Source: JABFRJ01 sp033812735
GTDB lineage: Bacteria; Pseudomonadota; Alphaproteobacteria; Rhizobiales; Hyphomicrobiaceae
Direction: 5' to 3'
NCBI GenBank assembly: GCA_033812735.1
Contig: JAPXTA010000007.1
Span: forward strand, 1 to 64,000
Length of the DNA: 64,000 bases
The notes beneath the pieces were generated by a model. The model searched no databases. It saw only the letters and a list, made by a program, of their open reading frames with translations, and was not told where the DNA came from. Of this stretch, positions 26,414-35,545 are shown piece after piece. How positions within the stretch are numbered: the first letter of the stretch is position 1; each line of letters starts with the position of its first letter. Both the position numbers and the translations under genes were made by a program.

Positions 26414-27163
26414 ATGATTTCAGATCCTTGGTTCTATGCCGTTGCCCTGCCGGCGGTCACCTTGTTCGGGCTGTCAAAGGGCGGTCTGGGTGGGGTCGGG
26501 CTTCTCGGCATGCCCCTGATGGCGCTCGTGATGTCCCCGATTCAGGCCGCCGCGATCATGCTGCCGGTTCTGATGGTTCAGGACGTCTACACGGTCTGGT
26601 CGTTTCGCCGCACCTACGACGTGACGACACTCTGGAATCTCTTGCCTGGGGCGCTTGCCGGCATCTTGGCCGCGACGCTTGTGGCTGCCTGGATCACGCC
26701 GTCGCAGATCAAGATCGGTGTTGGTCTATTGGCTATCGGCTTTTGCCTTTACGTCTGGATTGGCAGCCGTTTGGCCATGGCCAGCCATGCACCGCACTCT
26801 TTCGTGAGTGGGTCGGTGTTTGGTGCGTTGTCGGGGTTCTCGAGTTTCGTCATTCATGCGGGCGGGCCGCCCTTCAATGTGTATGCGGTGCGGCGGGGCC
26901 TTTCCCGCGATGATTTCGTGGGCACCAGCGCGGTGTTCTTCGCAGTCGTCAATTGGTTGAAAGTACCACCTTATTTCACGCTCGGTCAGTTCACGTGGGA
27001 TAGCCTGACGGAATCTGCGACGCTCGTTCCAGTGGCGTTGGCCGCAAACGCGCTTGGGGTGTACATCGTCCGGCGGATGAGCACCGCGCTATTTTACCGG
27101 CTAGTCTACGCGGCGACTTTCGCCATTGGCGTCAAGCTCATCTGGGACGGCATGATGACTTGA
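26414..27163 (+). CDS. TauE/SafE family membrane permease
   Basis: A 249-residue integral membrane protein with seven to eight membrane segments and the two repeats of the TauE/SafE (sulfite exporter) family: GLSKGGLGGVGLLGMPLMAL in the first half and SGFSSFVIHAGGPPFNVYA in the second. Members export sulfite, sulfoacetate or related organic anions, or are of unknown substrate. The gene is divergent from prpE (170 bases between starts) and separated from opgC by 279 bases. The substrate cannot be read. Confidence 0.9.
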   Translation: MISDPWFYAVALPAVTLFGLSKGGLGGVGLLGMPLMALVMSPIQAAAIMLPVLMVQDVYTVWSFRRTYDVTTLWNLLPGALAGILAATLVAAWITPSQIKIGVGLLAIGFCLYVWIGSRLAMASHAPHSFVSGSVFGALSGFSSFVIHAGGPPFNVYAVRRGLSRDDFVGTSAVFFAVVNWLKVPPYFTLGQFTWDSLTESATLVPVALAANALGVYIVRRMSTALFYRLVYAATFAIGVKLIWDGMMT

Positions 27164-27317
27164 ATGTGAAGTGACCGTAGCGCTGGAAAATGACTTCCAT
27201 AAGCAGAGAGAGTTGACAGTCTTTGTGCAACGCAGCATTTAGTCTGCGACTGGATGGTTCGGGTGCGAAGTGTCTGGTTCGATAGGGGTTATCTATTGCG
27301 GCTGCCATACAAAAGCT

Positions 27318-27347
27318 ACCAATCAGTAACCATTGTTACCTATCGGT
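27318..27347. repeat. Imperfect 13-bp inverted repeat upstream of opgC
   Basis: ACCAATCAGTAAC and GTTACCTATCGGT are inverted copies matching at 10 of 13 positions, with CATT between them. The inner five base pairs (GTAAC/GTTAC) are perfect. The element lies 96 bases before the opgC ATG in an AT-rich patch and could be a repressor or activator site. A TTGACA hexamer lies upstream at 27213-27218 but its -10 partner is weak. Confidence 0.4.
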
Positions 27348-27442
27348 TAGGCACCGGCTCAAACCGGAACTCATAAGTTTCTGACAATCAGGCCCGAGGC
27401 GAAGCGTCAGCTCCGCTTGAAGGCCTCGTGTGGGATAATTCC

Positions 27443-28624
27443 ATGTCGGGCCCTGCTGGCGTGCGGGATCATCGGATCGATTGGCTGCGCGGGTTTGCGC
27501 TGGCCTCGATTTTCGTCAACCACATGCCGGGCAACAGGTTCGAGCATTGGACCCTGCGCAACTTCGGGTTCTCGGACGCCGCTGAACTCTTCGTGCTGCT
27601 GGCCGGTATTGCGGCGGCGCTCGCGTTTTTCCGCCGTTTCGAGCAGGGAGAGACGGCCGCGATGTCGGTCAAGGCGCTCCGCCGGACCGGCAAGCTTTAT
27701 GTGGCGCACGTGTTGTCGACGGCAGGAGCTGTGGCTTTATTTTTGGCTGCTGCGCTCGTCTTCGGGAACCCTGGCTATCTCGACCTGATCGGTGTCGCGC
27801 CGCTGACAGAGTCACCTTATCTCGGACTGATCGGTGTCCTGACCGGCGGCTATCAGCTCGGGTACTTCAATATTCTGCCGCTCTATGTCGTCTTGTTGGC
27901 GACGCTGCCGCTGATGCTATGGATTGCGGTGCGCGATCTTCGGATCCTGGTCGGGCTTTCTGTTGCGCTATACCTCGCAACGCAAATCTACCAGCTTCAC
28001 ATGCCTGCTTTCCCGGATGAATACGCTTGGTATTTCAACCCGTTTGCCTGGCAATTGCTGTTCATTTCGGGTTTGGTCCTCGGCGTCATGCGGTTGCGCG
28101 GACGTTTCGTTCCCTATCATCCGATCGCGTTCGGACTTGCCGTCGCCTACTTGGTTTTCAGCGCTGTCTGGATGATCTTCAGCCTCGGCGGAACACTGAC
28201 AAATAATCTCGTGCCGTCGTGGCTCGACACCCTGCGCAAGGCGAACCTTGCGCCGGTGCGGCTGTTGCACCTGTTCGCGCTCGGATATGTGCTGGTTCAC
28301 TCACGTGCCTGGGTTTGGCTCGTGCGTATTTCAGCGAAAGATCCGCTGCTGACGACCCTCGGCCGGAATTCGTTGCCGGTTTTTGTGACCGCCTCCTTCG
28401 CGAGCATGGTTGGCTATGTCATTCTCGTGTGGCTCGAGCAGCCGTCGCTCATCGTCGAAATCATGCTGACCATGGCAGGTCTGGCTGTCATGTGGCTTGC
28501 GGCAATGGTCAGCGAAGTTGGGGCACCGGCGATCGCCGGCCGCATCAGGCAGGTGGTGGTGCCGGCGCCATTTTTTCCGCTGAGCGACGAGCCGAAGACA
28601 ACGCCGACGGGGCGCAACAAATAA
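27443..28624 (+). CDS. opgC: OpgC-type membrane acyltransferase (periplasmic glucan succinylation)
   Basis: OpgC proteins are integral membrane proteins that add succinyl groups to osmoregulated periplasmic glucans. ATG 27443 gives 393 residues; a GTG five codons earlier is an alternative. The N-terminal RDHRIDWLRGFALASIFVNHMP is characteristic, with Asp and Arg before the first membrane segment and His in it. About ten membrane segments follow, with GYFNILPLYVVLL and WYFNPFAWQLLFISGLVLG as family landmarks. The glucan backbone genes (opgGH or ndvB) are not in the window. It converges with trhO. Confidence 0.9.
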   Translation: MSGPAGVRDHRIDWLRGFALASIFVNHMPGNRFEHWTLRNFGFSDAAELFVLLAGIAAALAFFRRFEQGETAAMSVKALRRTGKLYVAHVLSTAGAVALFLAAALVFGNPGYLDLIGVAPLTESPYLGLIGVLTGGYQLGYFNILPLYVVLLATLPLMLWIAVRDLRILVGLSVALYLATQIYQLHMPAFPDEYAWYFNPFAWQLLFISGLVLGVMRLRGRFVPYHPIAFGLAVAYLVFSAVWMIFSLGGTLTNNLVPSWLDTLRKANLAPVRLLHLFALGYVLVHSRAWVWLVRISAKDPLLTTLGRNSLPVFVTASFASMVGYVILVWLEQPSLIVEIMLTMAGLAVMWLAAMVSEVGAPAIAGRIRQVVVPAPFFPLSDEPKTTPTGRNK

Positions 28625-28639
28625 GGCCACACCTAGGGG

Positions 28640-29362
28640 TCAGTCGGTGCTCTGATAAGTCGCGTGGTCAACGCCGCCGCGTTCATCGAACACCACGCAT
28701 GAGCCCTGCCAGGCGCTATCGCTTGCTGGTATCTGCTCCAGGTAGGCGAGGATGCCGCCCTTCAAGTGGTAGACGTGCTTGAAGCCCTTTGCCTTCATGT
28801 AGGCGGTCGCCTTTTCGCAGCGAATGCCGCCGGTGCAGAAGGTGGCGATTCGTTTTTCGCGAGCTTCCGCCGGCAGGTCGTCGACGACTTGGGCGAAATC
28901 GGTGAACTTCTGGATCATGGGATCGATCGCGCGTTTGAAGGTACCGGCAGTGACTTCGAAGTTGTTGCGCGTGTCGAGGACGATGACGTCCGGGTCTGCT
29001 ATCAGCGCGTTCCAGTCTTGCGGCGAGACATAGGTGCCGGCGCCCAGACAAGGGTGGCCTTCAGGCTGTTTGAAGGTGATGATCTCGCGTTTGAGCTTGA
29101 TCTTCAGCTTGCCGAAGGGGTGTTCGGCGTACCGGGCCTGCTTGACGTCCAGATCGCTGAAACGGTGTTCGCTGCGGATGGCCGCGAGAAATTTTCCGCT
29201 CGTCTCCGCCGGGGCGGAAATTGTGCCGTTGATGCCTTCCGGGGCGAGCAGGATGGTGCCGCGCACGTCCATGGCTTCAGCTAGTGGCAGGAGGCGGTCC
29301 CGGATAGCCGGGATGTCGTTCAGATCGACGAATTTGTAGAAGGCCGAGACGACGTACGTCAT
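28640..29362 (-). CDS. trhO: tRNA uridine(34) hydroxylase TrhO (rhodanese-like, YceA family)
   Basis: TrhO hydroxylates U34 of certain tRNAs (forming ho5U, a step towards cmo5U-type bases) in an oxygen-dependent manner. ATG 29362 begins MTYVVSAFYKFVDL, which matches family N-termini and gives 240 residues. The order is an N-terminal acylphosphatase-like domain (LLAPEGINGTIS), then a rhodanese domain with the loop CTGGIRCE in which Cys176 is the catalytic cysteine and Cys182 a second one. It is divergent from the acyl-CoA synthetase gene. Confidence 0.93.
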   Translation of the reverse strand: MTYVVSAFYKFVDLNDIPAIRDRLLPLAEAMDVRGTILLAPEGINGTISAPAETSGKFLAAIRSEHRFSDLDVKQARYAEHPFGKLKIKLKREIITFKQPEGHPCLGAGTYVSPQDWNALIADPDVIVLDTRNNFEVTAGTFKRAIDPMIQKFTDFAQVVDDLPAEAREKRIATFCTGGIRCEKATAYMKAKGFKHVYHLKGGILAYLEQIPASDSAWQGSCVVFDERGGVDHATYQSTD

Positions 29363-29526
29363 TGATTTTGGCTCTTGGTTTCCTTGCTGGAGACGAGCGG
29401 TATGGCGGTGGGGCGCGGCAGTCAACCGGGCAAGTCGACATGGCCCCTGAAACCGGCCCTTGGTGCGGGTATCCAGATGGCCCCGAGTTGACTAGCATGG
29501 TGTTCATCCCAGCGATGGACCTGCCG

Positions 29527-31158
29527 ATGACCAATTTCTACGAAACAGATCTCGACCGGAACGAAGCAAATTTCCAGCCGTTGACGCCGCTTTCTCATCT
29601 GGAGCGAGCCGCGACGGTCTACCCTGGTCATACAGCCGTGGTGCACGGCGGTTTGCGCCGGTCGTACCGGCAGCTCTATGAGCGGTCGCGCCGTTTGGCT
29701 TCGGCCCTGGCGCAGCGCGGGATCGGGCGGGGAGATACCGTCTCGCTGATGCTGCCGAATACGCCCGAGATGATCGAGGCGCACTATGGCGTGCCGATGA
29801 GCGGCGGCGTCATCCACGCCATCAACACGCGGCTCGATGCGGCGCAGATCGCGTTTCAGCTCGACCATGCCGAGACGCGCATCCTCATCACGGACCGGGA
29901 GTTCGCGCCTGTCATGAAGCAGGCGCTGGCCCTCGCGGCGGTCAAGCCGCTGGTCATCGATGTCGACGACCGCGAGTTCCCGCAGACGGGCGAGCGTCTG
30001 TCAGACCTGGAGTATGAGGCTTTTATTGCCGCCGGTGATCCCGCTTTCGCTTGGTTGAAACCGCTCGACGAATGGAATGCCATCGCGGTCGGCTATACGA
30101 GCGGGACGACGGGCAATCCGAAGGGCGTGGTGACGCACCATCGCGGTGCGTACCTGATGTGCTATGCGAACATATTGGCGGCCGGTCTTGGCAAGCATCC
30201 GGTTTATCTTTGGACGCTGCCGATGTTCCATTGCAACGGCTGGTGCTTCCCGTGGACCATTTCCGCGGTGGCGGGGACGCATGTCTGCTTGCGTGCGGTG
30301 CGGGCGAGGCCGATTTTCGACGCGCTCGCAGACCTCGGCGTGACCCACCTGTGTGGTGCGCCGATCGTCATGTCGACGTTGCTCAACGCGCCTGACAGTG
30401 AGAAGCGAGCCTTGCCGCGGTCAGTCAATTTCGTAACGGCGGCGGCACCCCCACCCGAGGCGGTTCTCGCGGCGATGTCCGAGGCCGGTTTCAATGTCAC
30501 GCACGTCTATGGATTGACAGAGGTTTACGGGCCGGCGGTGGTGAACGAATGGCACGCTGCATGGGACGACCTTTCGCCGGCCGAGCGGGCGCAGAAGAAA
30601 GCGCGGCAGGGCGTCCGATACGCGGCGCTCGAGGCGCTGACCGTGCTGGACCCGATCACGATGAAGCCGGTGCCGGCCGATGGCGAGACGCTTGGGGAAG
30701 TGATGTTTCGCGGCAATATCGTCATGAAGGGCTACCTGAAGAACAAGGCAGCCAGCGATGAAGCTTTCGCGGGGGGCTGGTTCCACTCGGGTGACCTTGG
30801 TGTGATGCACCCCGACGGGTACATTCAGCTCAAGGACCGGTCCAAGGACATCATCATCTCGGGCGGGGAGAATATCTCGTCGATCGAGGTCGAGGATGTC
30901 ATTTTCAAGCACCCGGCCGTGGCATTCGTCGCCGTCGTCGCCAAGCCCGACGACAAGTGGGGCGAGACGCCCTGTGCCTTCGTCGAGCTCAAGGCGGGGG
31001 TCGCCAATCCGCCGTCGCCTGGAGACATCGTTGCTTGGTGCCGCGAGCACCTCGCTGCTTACAAATGTCCTAGGACTGTGATTTTCCAGGAAGTTCCCAA
31101 GACCAGCACCGGCAAGATCCAGAAATACGTGCTCAGAGAGACGGCAAGAAAGATGTAG
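29527..31158 (+). CDS. AMP-dependent acyl-CoA synthetase
   Basis: This 543-residue enzyme is of the fatty-acid/aryl-CoA ligase branch of the AMP-forming superfamily. The P-loop YTSGTTGNPKGV, the adenine motif YGLTEVYGP, the hinge motif KDRSKDIIISGGENISS and the C-terminal catalytic lysine in PKTSTGKIQKY are all visible. The family's usual N-terminus (NFYETDLDRNEANFQPLTPLS) supports the start at 29527; alternative in-frame ATGs at 29497 and 29512 add only a few residues. Close relatives activate medium-chain fatty acids or 3-methylmercaptopropionate (DmdB-type); the substrate is not settled by reading. Start is 164 bases from the divergent trhO start. Confidence 0.9.
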   Translation: MTNFYETDLDRNEANFQPLTPLSHLERAATVYPGHTAVVHGGLRRSYRQLYERSRRLASALAQRGIGRGDTVSLMLPNTPEMIEAHYGVPMSGGVIHAINTRLDAAQIAFQLDHAETRILITDREFAPVMKQALALAAVKPLVIDVDDREFPQTGERLSDLEYEAFIAAGDPAFAWLKPLDEWNAIAVGYTSGTTGNPKGVVTHHRGAYLMCYANILAAGLGKHPVYLWTLPMFHCNGWCFPWTISAVAGTHVCLRAVRARPIFDALADLGVTHLCGAPIVMSTLLNAPDSEKRALPRSVNFVTAAAPPPEAVLAAMSEAGFNVTHVYGLTEVYGPAVVNEWHAAWDDLSPAERAQKKARQGVRYAALEALTVLDPITMKPVPADGETLGEVMFRGNIVMKGYLKNKAASDEAFAGGWFHSGDLGVMHPDGYIQLKDRSKDIIISGGENISSIEVEDVIFKHPAVAFVAVVAKPDDKWGETPCAFVELKAGVANPPSPGDIVAWCREHLAAYKCPRTVIFQEVPKTSTGKIQKYVLRETARKM

Positions 31159-31333
31159 GCACACTGACGGGGGGTCGTCCGCCGATATTCTTGCCGCCCG
31201 GCGTGTTGCGTCGCCGGGGCCATGCCGTTATGTAAGGTCCCGAACCGGTGCGTTCCGCATCCGGCCCCTATCGGAACATCACGGTCTGCAGACTGCGTCT
31301 CCGGCGCCTGCAGCCGTGGCAGTGGATGCAGCC

Positions 31334-32596
31334 ATGGCTTTAGTCGTCATGAAGTTCGGCGGCACGTCCGTCGCCAACGTGGAGCGCATCCGCAATGTCG
31401 CGCGCCACGTGAAGCGCGAAGTAGACGCCGGCAACAAGGTCGCCGTGGTCGTTTCGGCGATGTCGGGTGCGACCAACCAACTCGTTTCGTGGGTGCGCGA
31501 GGCTTCGGTCTTGCACGATGCCCGCGAGTACGACGCGATCGTTGCCTCGGGCGAAATGGTGACGGCGGGGTTGCTCGCGATCGTACTGCAGTCGATGGGT
31601 ATACAGGCCCGGTCCTGGCAGGGTTGGCAGATCCCGATCATCACCGACAACGCGCATGGCGTCGCGCGGATCAAGGATATTCCCGGGGCCAAGCTCCGGG
31701 AGCGGCTCGACCAGGGCGAGGTTGCCGTCATCACCGGGTTTCAAGGTATCGAATCGGAACGTCAACGCATCTCGACGCTGGGACGGGGCGGCTCCGATAC
31801 GAGCGCGGTGGCTGTTGCCGTCGCTTTGAAGGCCGATATCTGCGACATCTATACCGACGTCGACGGCGTCTATACGACCGATCCGCGCATCGTGCCTAAG
31901 GCACAGCGCATGGAGAAGGTATCGTACGAGGAGATGCTCGAAATGGCGTCGCTCGGTTCGAAGGTGCTTCAGACGCGCTCGGTCGAGCTTGCGATGGTGC
32001 ACAAGATGCGGACGCGCGTGCTTTCGAGCTTTGTCGCGCCGGATGCCATGAAGCCGACCACCCCTGAGACGTGGGGTGAGCTCGGGACGATTGTTTGCAG
32101 TGAGGATGAGATCGTGGAAAAGCAGGTCGTCAGCGGCGTGGCCTATGCCAAGGATGAGGCCAAGATCAGCCTGCTCAAGATCGCGGACAAGCCGGGTGTG
32201 GCTGCGGGTGTCTTCGGACCGCTCGCTGCCGCGAACATCAATGTCGATATGATCGTGCAGAACATCTCGTCGGACGGGAAGAGCACCGATCTCACGTTCA
32301 CCGTTCAGGAGAGCGAGTTGGCGCGCACCCTCGAGGTGCTGAAGGCGGCCAAGAAGGAGATCGGCTACTCCGAGGTCGTGTCGTCGGCCGATGTGGTCAA
32401 GGTTTCGGTCATCGGGATCGGCATGCGAAGCCATGCCGGCGTTGCCGCGCAGATGTTCCAGGCGCTTGCGAGCAAGGGTATCAACATTCAAGCGATCACG
32501 ACGTCCGAGATCAAAATCAGCGTTCTGATCGATGCGGCGTACTCCGAGTTGGCGGTGCGTACGTTGCACACCCTGTTCGAACTCGATAAGGACTAA
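31334..32596 (+). CDS. lysC: Aspartate kinase LysC
   Basis: Aspartate kinase makes aspartyl phosphate, entry to lysine, threonine, methionine and diaminopimelate synthesis. ATG 31334 begins ALVVMKFGGTSVAN, with the catalytic KFGGTS motif at 7-12; the GTG six codons earlier is unlikely. The kinase domain contains the GRGGSDTSAVAVA segment. Two C-terminal ACT domains (KISLLKIADKPGVAA and VVKVSVIGIGM) bind the feedback inhibitors lysine and/or threonine. The 420-residue length is that of monofunctional class enzymes. ptsP follows 101 bases later, an association retained in many Hyphomicrobiales. Confidence 0.95.
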   Translation: MALVVMKFGGTSVANVERIRNVARHVKREVDAGNKVAVVVSAMSGATNQLVSWVREASVLHDAREYDAIVASGEMVTAGLLAIVLQSMGIQARSWQGWQIPIITDNAHGVARIKDIPGAKLRERLDQGEVAVITGFQGIESERQRISTLGRGGSDTSAVAVAVALKADICDIYTDVDGVYTTDPRIVPKAQRMEKVSYEEMLEMASLGSKVLQTRSVELAMVHKMRTRVLSSFVAPDAMKPTTPETWGELGTIVCSEDEIVEKQVVSGVAYAKDEAKISLLKIADKPGVAAGVFGPLAAANINVDMIVQNISSDGKSTDLTFTVQESELARTLEVLKAAKKEIGYSEVVSSADVVKVSVIGIGMRSHAGVAAQMFQALASKGINIQAITTSEIKISVLIDAAYSELAVRTLHTLFELDKD

Positions 32597-32696
32597 GGGA
32601 GCGAAACGCCTAGCGCGCCGGTCGGGATTGTGGGTGCAAGCCGCACTGCCGTCCGCAACTTGAAGCGCGATAGGGCGATCGTTCATCGTCGAGGGA

Positions 32697-35036
32697 ATGC
32701 CGTTCGGTCGCATCCTGCGCCATTCGGTCCGTCAGCAGGCGCTCATGACCGCGAAGCGCATCGAAGACATGCGGTTGGCCGCAACCGAGCCGGCGCTACG
32801 CATCATCATGCGGCGCTTGCGGGAGATCATGGCCGAGCCGTCCGATGGACAGACGCGGCTCGACAAGATCGTGCGGCAGATCGCCGGCCTGATGGTCGCT
32901 GAAGTCTGCTCTGTTTATCTCAAGCGCTCGGACGGCTCGCTCGAACTTTTTGCGACCGAGGGTCTCAATCCCTCGGCGATCCACAATACCTTCATGAAGC
33001 GGGGCGAGGGTCTCGTCGGGCGTTGTGCCGAGCTGGCGCAGCCGGTCAACGAGTCGGATGCGCAGAGCCATCCGTCGTTTTCATATCGCCCCGAGACGGG
33101 TGAGGAAGTCTATCACTCGCTGCTTGCCGTGCCGGTTCTTCGCGGCGGCGACGTGCTCGGTGTTCTGGTCGTCCAGAACAAGACTCACAAGGAGTACTCC
33201 GAGGAGGACGTCGAGGTCCTCGAGACGACGGCGATGGTTCTCGCTGAGCACATCGGTTCCGGAGCCGTCGCGGGCGTCAATACCGCGGCCGAGTTCAGCC
33301 GTGCCGTCAGCCACGTCGTGCAAGGGCAGCCGATCGCCGAAGGCCTCGCGCTGGGTCATGCCGTGTTGCATGCGGGGCGGGTCGTCGTCACTGAATTGAA
33401 GAGCGAGGATTCCGAGGCTGAGACGCAGCGGCTCGAGAGCGCGGTCGAGGAGTTGAAGTCCACACTCGACGAGCTGCTGGAGCAGGGCGATTTGGCGGCG
33501 TCGGGCGAACATCGCGAGGTGTTCGAGGCCTATCGCATGTTCGCGCATGATCGCGGCTGGCTCCGGCGGATGAAGGAGGCGATCAAGAAGGGTCTCACGG
33601 CGGAAGCGGCTGTCGAGCGTGTGCAGAACGACACGCGTGCCAAGTTGCTATCGCATCCGGATGCTTTCATGCGTGAACGGCTGAAGGATCTGGACGAGCT
33701 TTCGGATCGCTTGTTGCGGGTATTGTCCGGCCGCGCAGGGGTTCGCGGCGAGCACTCCGGTTTGCCTGCCGATACGATTCTGATTGCCCGCTCTATGGGT
33801 CCGGCTGACCTCCTCGACTACGACCGGTCGCGGATCAAGGGTCTCGTCATAGAGGATTCGTCGAATTCCAGTCACGTCGCGATCGTAGCGAAGGCTCTCG
33901 GCATTGCTGCGGTCGGGCAGGCGCGAGGTGCCGTCGAGCGCGTCGATGAGGGCGATCCGATCATCGTCGATGCCGGTTCGGGTCAGGTTCACATCCGGCC
34001 GACGAGCGAGGTCATCGCGTCGTACGCCGATAAGGCGCGGTTCCAGGCGCGCAAGCAGCGCAAGTATCGTGCACTCAAGGATTCCGAGCCGATTACGAAG
34101 GACGGCCAGCGGATCGGTATGCACATCAACGCCGGACTACTGGTGGACATGCCGCAACTTGCGGCATCCGGTGCGGACGGCATTGGGCTTTTCCGTACCG
34201 AGCTGCAGTTCATGATCAGTCGCACTTTGCCGCGCCTCGAGCGGCAGTCGCAGATCTACCGGACGATCGTCAGCGAAGCAGAAGGCAAGCCGGTTACGTT
34301 CCGTACGCTCGACATCGGCGGCGACAAGGCGTTGCCGTATCTGCGGCAGCCGCACGAGGAGAATCCCGCGCTCGGCTGGCGGGCGATACGGATGGCGCTC
34401 GATCGGCCTGGACTGTTGCGGACACAGGTGCGCGCGTTGCTGCGCGCGACGACTGGCGGCGACTTGCGCCTGATGCTGCCGATGGTTTCGACGGCCGAAG
34501 AACTCGATATCGCGCGGGGTATGATCGAGCGCGAGGCCGATATCATGCGCAAGCGTGGGCTTGGCGAGCCGCGGTCCGTGAAGGTCGGTGTGATGATCGA
34601 GGTGCCGTCGCTGCTCTATGAGCTCGATGCGGTCTTCTCGCGTGTCGACTTTGCGTCGGTCGGCTCCAACGATCTGTTGCAGTATCTATTTGCGGCCGAT
34701 CGCAACAACGAGCGTGTTTCGACGCGCTACGATTCGCTGTCGTCCACGTCGCTCAAGGCGCTCGGTGCGATCGCCATGGCCGGGCGCAAACACGGCAAGA
34801 GCGTCACGTTGTGTGGTGAGATGGCGGGCAAACCGCTCGAATCGATGGCGCTCATTGCGCTTGGCTATACGTCGCTGTCGATGGCGCCGTCGTCGATCGG
34901 GCCTGTCAAGGCGATGATCCTGTCGGTCGATTCACGGGCGGTCGGACAGTTCATTCGGGATCAGATCGAGGGTGGCACCCGCAATCTGCGTGAGCCGCTG
35001 AAGGCGTTCGCTGCTGAACACGGCGTTGAAATCTGA
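32697..35036 (+). CDS. ptsP: PTS-Ntr enzyme I, phosphoenolpyruvate-protein phosphotransferase PtsP
   Basis: PtsP autophosphorylates with phosphoenolpyruvate and passes phosphate to NPr and EIIA-Ntr, a regulatory relay for nitrogen, potassium and carbon metabolism. The 779-residue chain has an N-terminal GAF domain (about 35-170), the PEP-utiliser swivelling domain with the phospho-histidine loop SNSSHVAIVAKALGI (His393 from the start used), and the PEP-binding barrel with LFRTELQFM, FRTLDIGGDKALPYL and the CGEMAG motif. ATG 32745 is an alternative start 16 codons later. Following lysC as in relatives; the usual downstream partner prfA is not here but at 14735-15817 on the other strand. Confidence 0.94.
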   Translation: MPFGRILRHSVRQQALMTAKRIEDMRLAATEPALRIIMRRLREIMAEPSDGQTRLDKIVRQIAGLMVAEVCSVYLKRSDGSLELFATEGLNPSAIHNTFMKRGEGLVGRCAELAQPVNESDAQSHPSFSYRPETGEEVYHSLLAVPVLRGGDVLGVLVVQNKTHKEYSEEDVEVLETTAMVLAEHIGSGAVAGVNTAAEFSRAVSHVVQGQPIAEGLALGHAVLHAGRVVVTELKSEDSEAETQRLESAVEELKSTLDELLEQGDLAASGEHREVFEAYRMFAHDRGWLRRMKEAIKKGLTAEAAVERVQNDTRAKLLSHPDAFMRERLKDLDELSDRLLRVLSGRAGVRGEHSGLPADTILIARSMGPADLLDYDRSRIKGLVIEDSSNSSHVAIVAKALGIAAVGQARGAVERVDEGDPIIVDAGSGQVHIRPTSEVIASYADKARFQARKQRKYRALKDSEPITKDGQRIGMHINAGLLVDMPQLAASGADGIGLFRTELQFMISRTLPRLERQSQIYRTIVSEAEGKPVTFRTLDIGGDKALPYLRQPHEENPALGWRAIRMALDRPGLLRTQVRALLRATTGGDLRLMLPMVSTAEELDIARGMIEREADIMRKRGLGEPRSVKVGVMIEVPSLLYELDAVFSRVDFASVGSNDLLQYLFAADRNNERVSTRYDSLSSTSLKALGAIAMAGRKHGKSVTLCGEMAGKPLESMALIALGYTSLSMAPSSIGPVKAMILSVDSRAVGQFIRDQIEGGTRNLREPLKAFAAEHGVEI

Positions 35037-35184
35037 TTGCGCCAACGCCAATAGCGCCGCTGCGCTTGCGCCCGGCTTTGGCTCTTTAGTCTGCAACTTG
35101 CTGGGCTTTCGGCGGATCGCAAGTTGCGGGAGAGCGAGGGTGGGGCGGATCGCCCTGTGATCGCGACGGCGCAAGGCCGTCAAG

Positions 35185-35208
35185 AAAAGTGGGCTACCGC
35201 CCCATTTT
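35185..35208 (+). terminator. Possible terminator after ptsP
   Basis: AAAAGTGGGC pairs with GCCCCATTTT (eight of ten positions) around a four-base loop, with a short T-run in the 3' arm. It is about 150 bases after the ptsP stop. The mismatches make it a weak candidate. Confidence 0.35.
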
Positions 35209-35500
35209 CCAGCGAAGACCAACCGAGTTCTCTCACGCTGATCAGGTCGTGAGGCGCGATCCCAATTCGTTTCGCTTTATTTGTATGAGTTTTTCCTCTG
35301 AGCCCGGTCTATGGCTGCGTCACTCGCCACATCCGAATCGCTGGAACCCGGCCTGGCTGGGGTGACATCTCCCCCGCGTACCCTTCATGTCGCTGGTACG
35401 ACTTCCGCCGCACCAGAGGCCCCGCGTTTCCGACACACTGCTTTGCTCGCGAGGCAAGGCCCTGGATGAGCGAACCGTCTCACAACTTTCGTGGTTGCGA

Positions 35501-35520
35501 AACTGGGTCATTACCCAGTT
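35501..35520 (-). terminator. Perfect 8-bp hairpin 25 bases after the M15 gene
   Basis: AACTGGGT-CATT-ACCCAGTT is a perfect inverted repeat with a tetraloop. It is the first structure after the stop of the minus-strand M15 peptidase gene. Only a short T-run follows on that strand, so termination may be partial. Confidence 0.4.
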
Positions 35521-35545
35521 GACAGCCGTTTCCCGAGGGGGTGGC

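Larger units (their letters stand above)
35037..35545. other. Gene-poor gap between ptsP and the M15 peptidase gene
   Basis: No convincing gene is seen in these 509 bases. A 53-codon frame from ATG 35311 lacks a ribosome-binding site. Two hairpins are visible, at 35185-35208 and 35501-35520, in positions fitting transcription ends of ptsP (+) and of the M15 gene (-). Confidence 0.5.

Noticed and set aside
31340..32713. A 457-codon minus-strand frame opposite lysC
   Set aside because: It is entirely antisense to lysC, which has unmistakable motifs; composition (His/Arg/Asp-rich) is typical of shadow frames.
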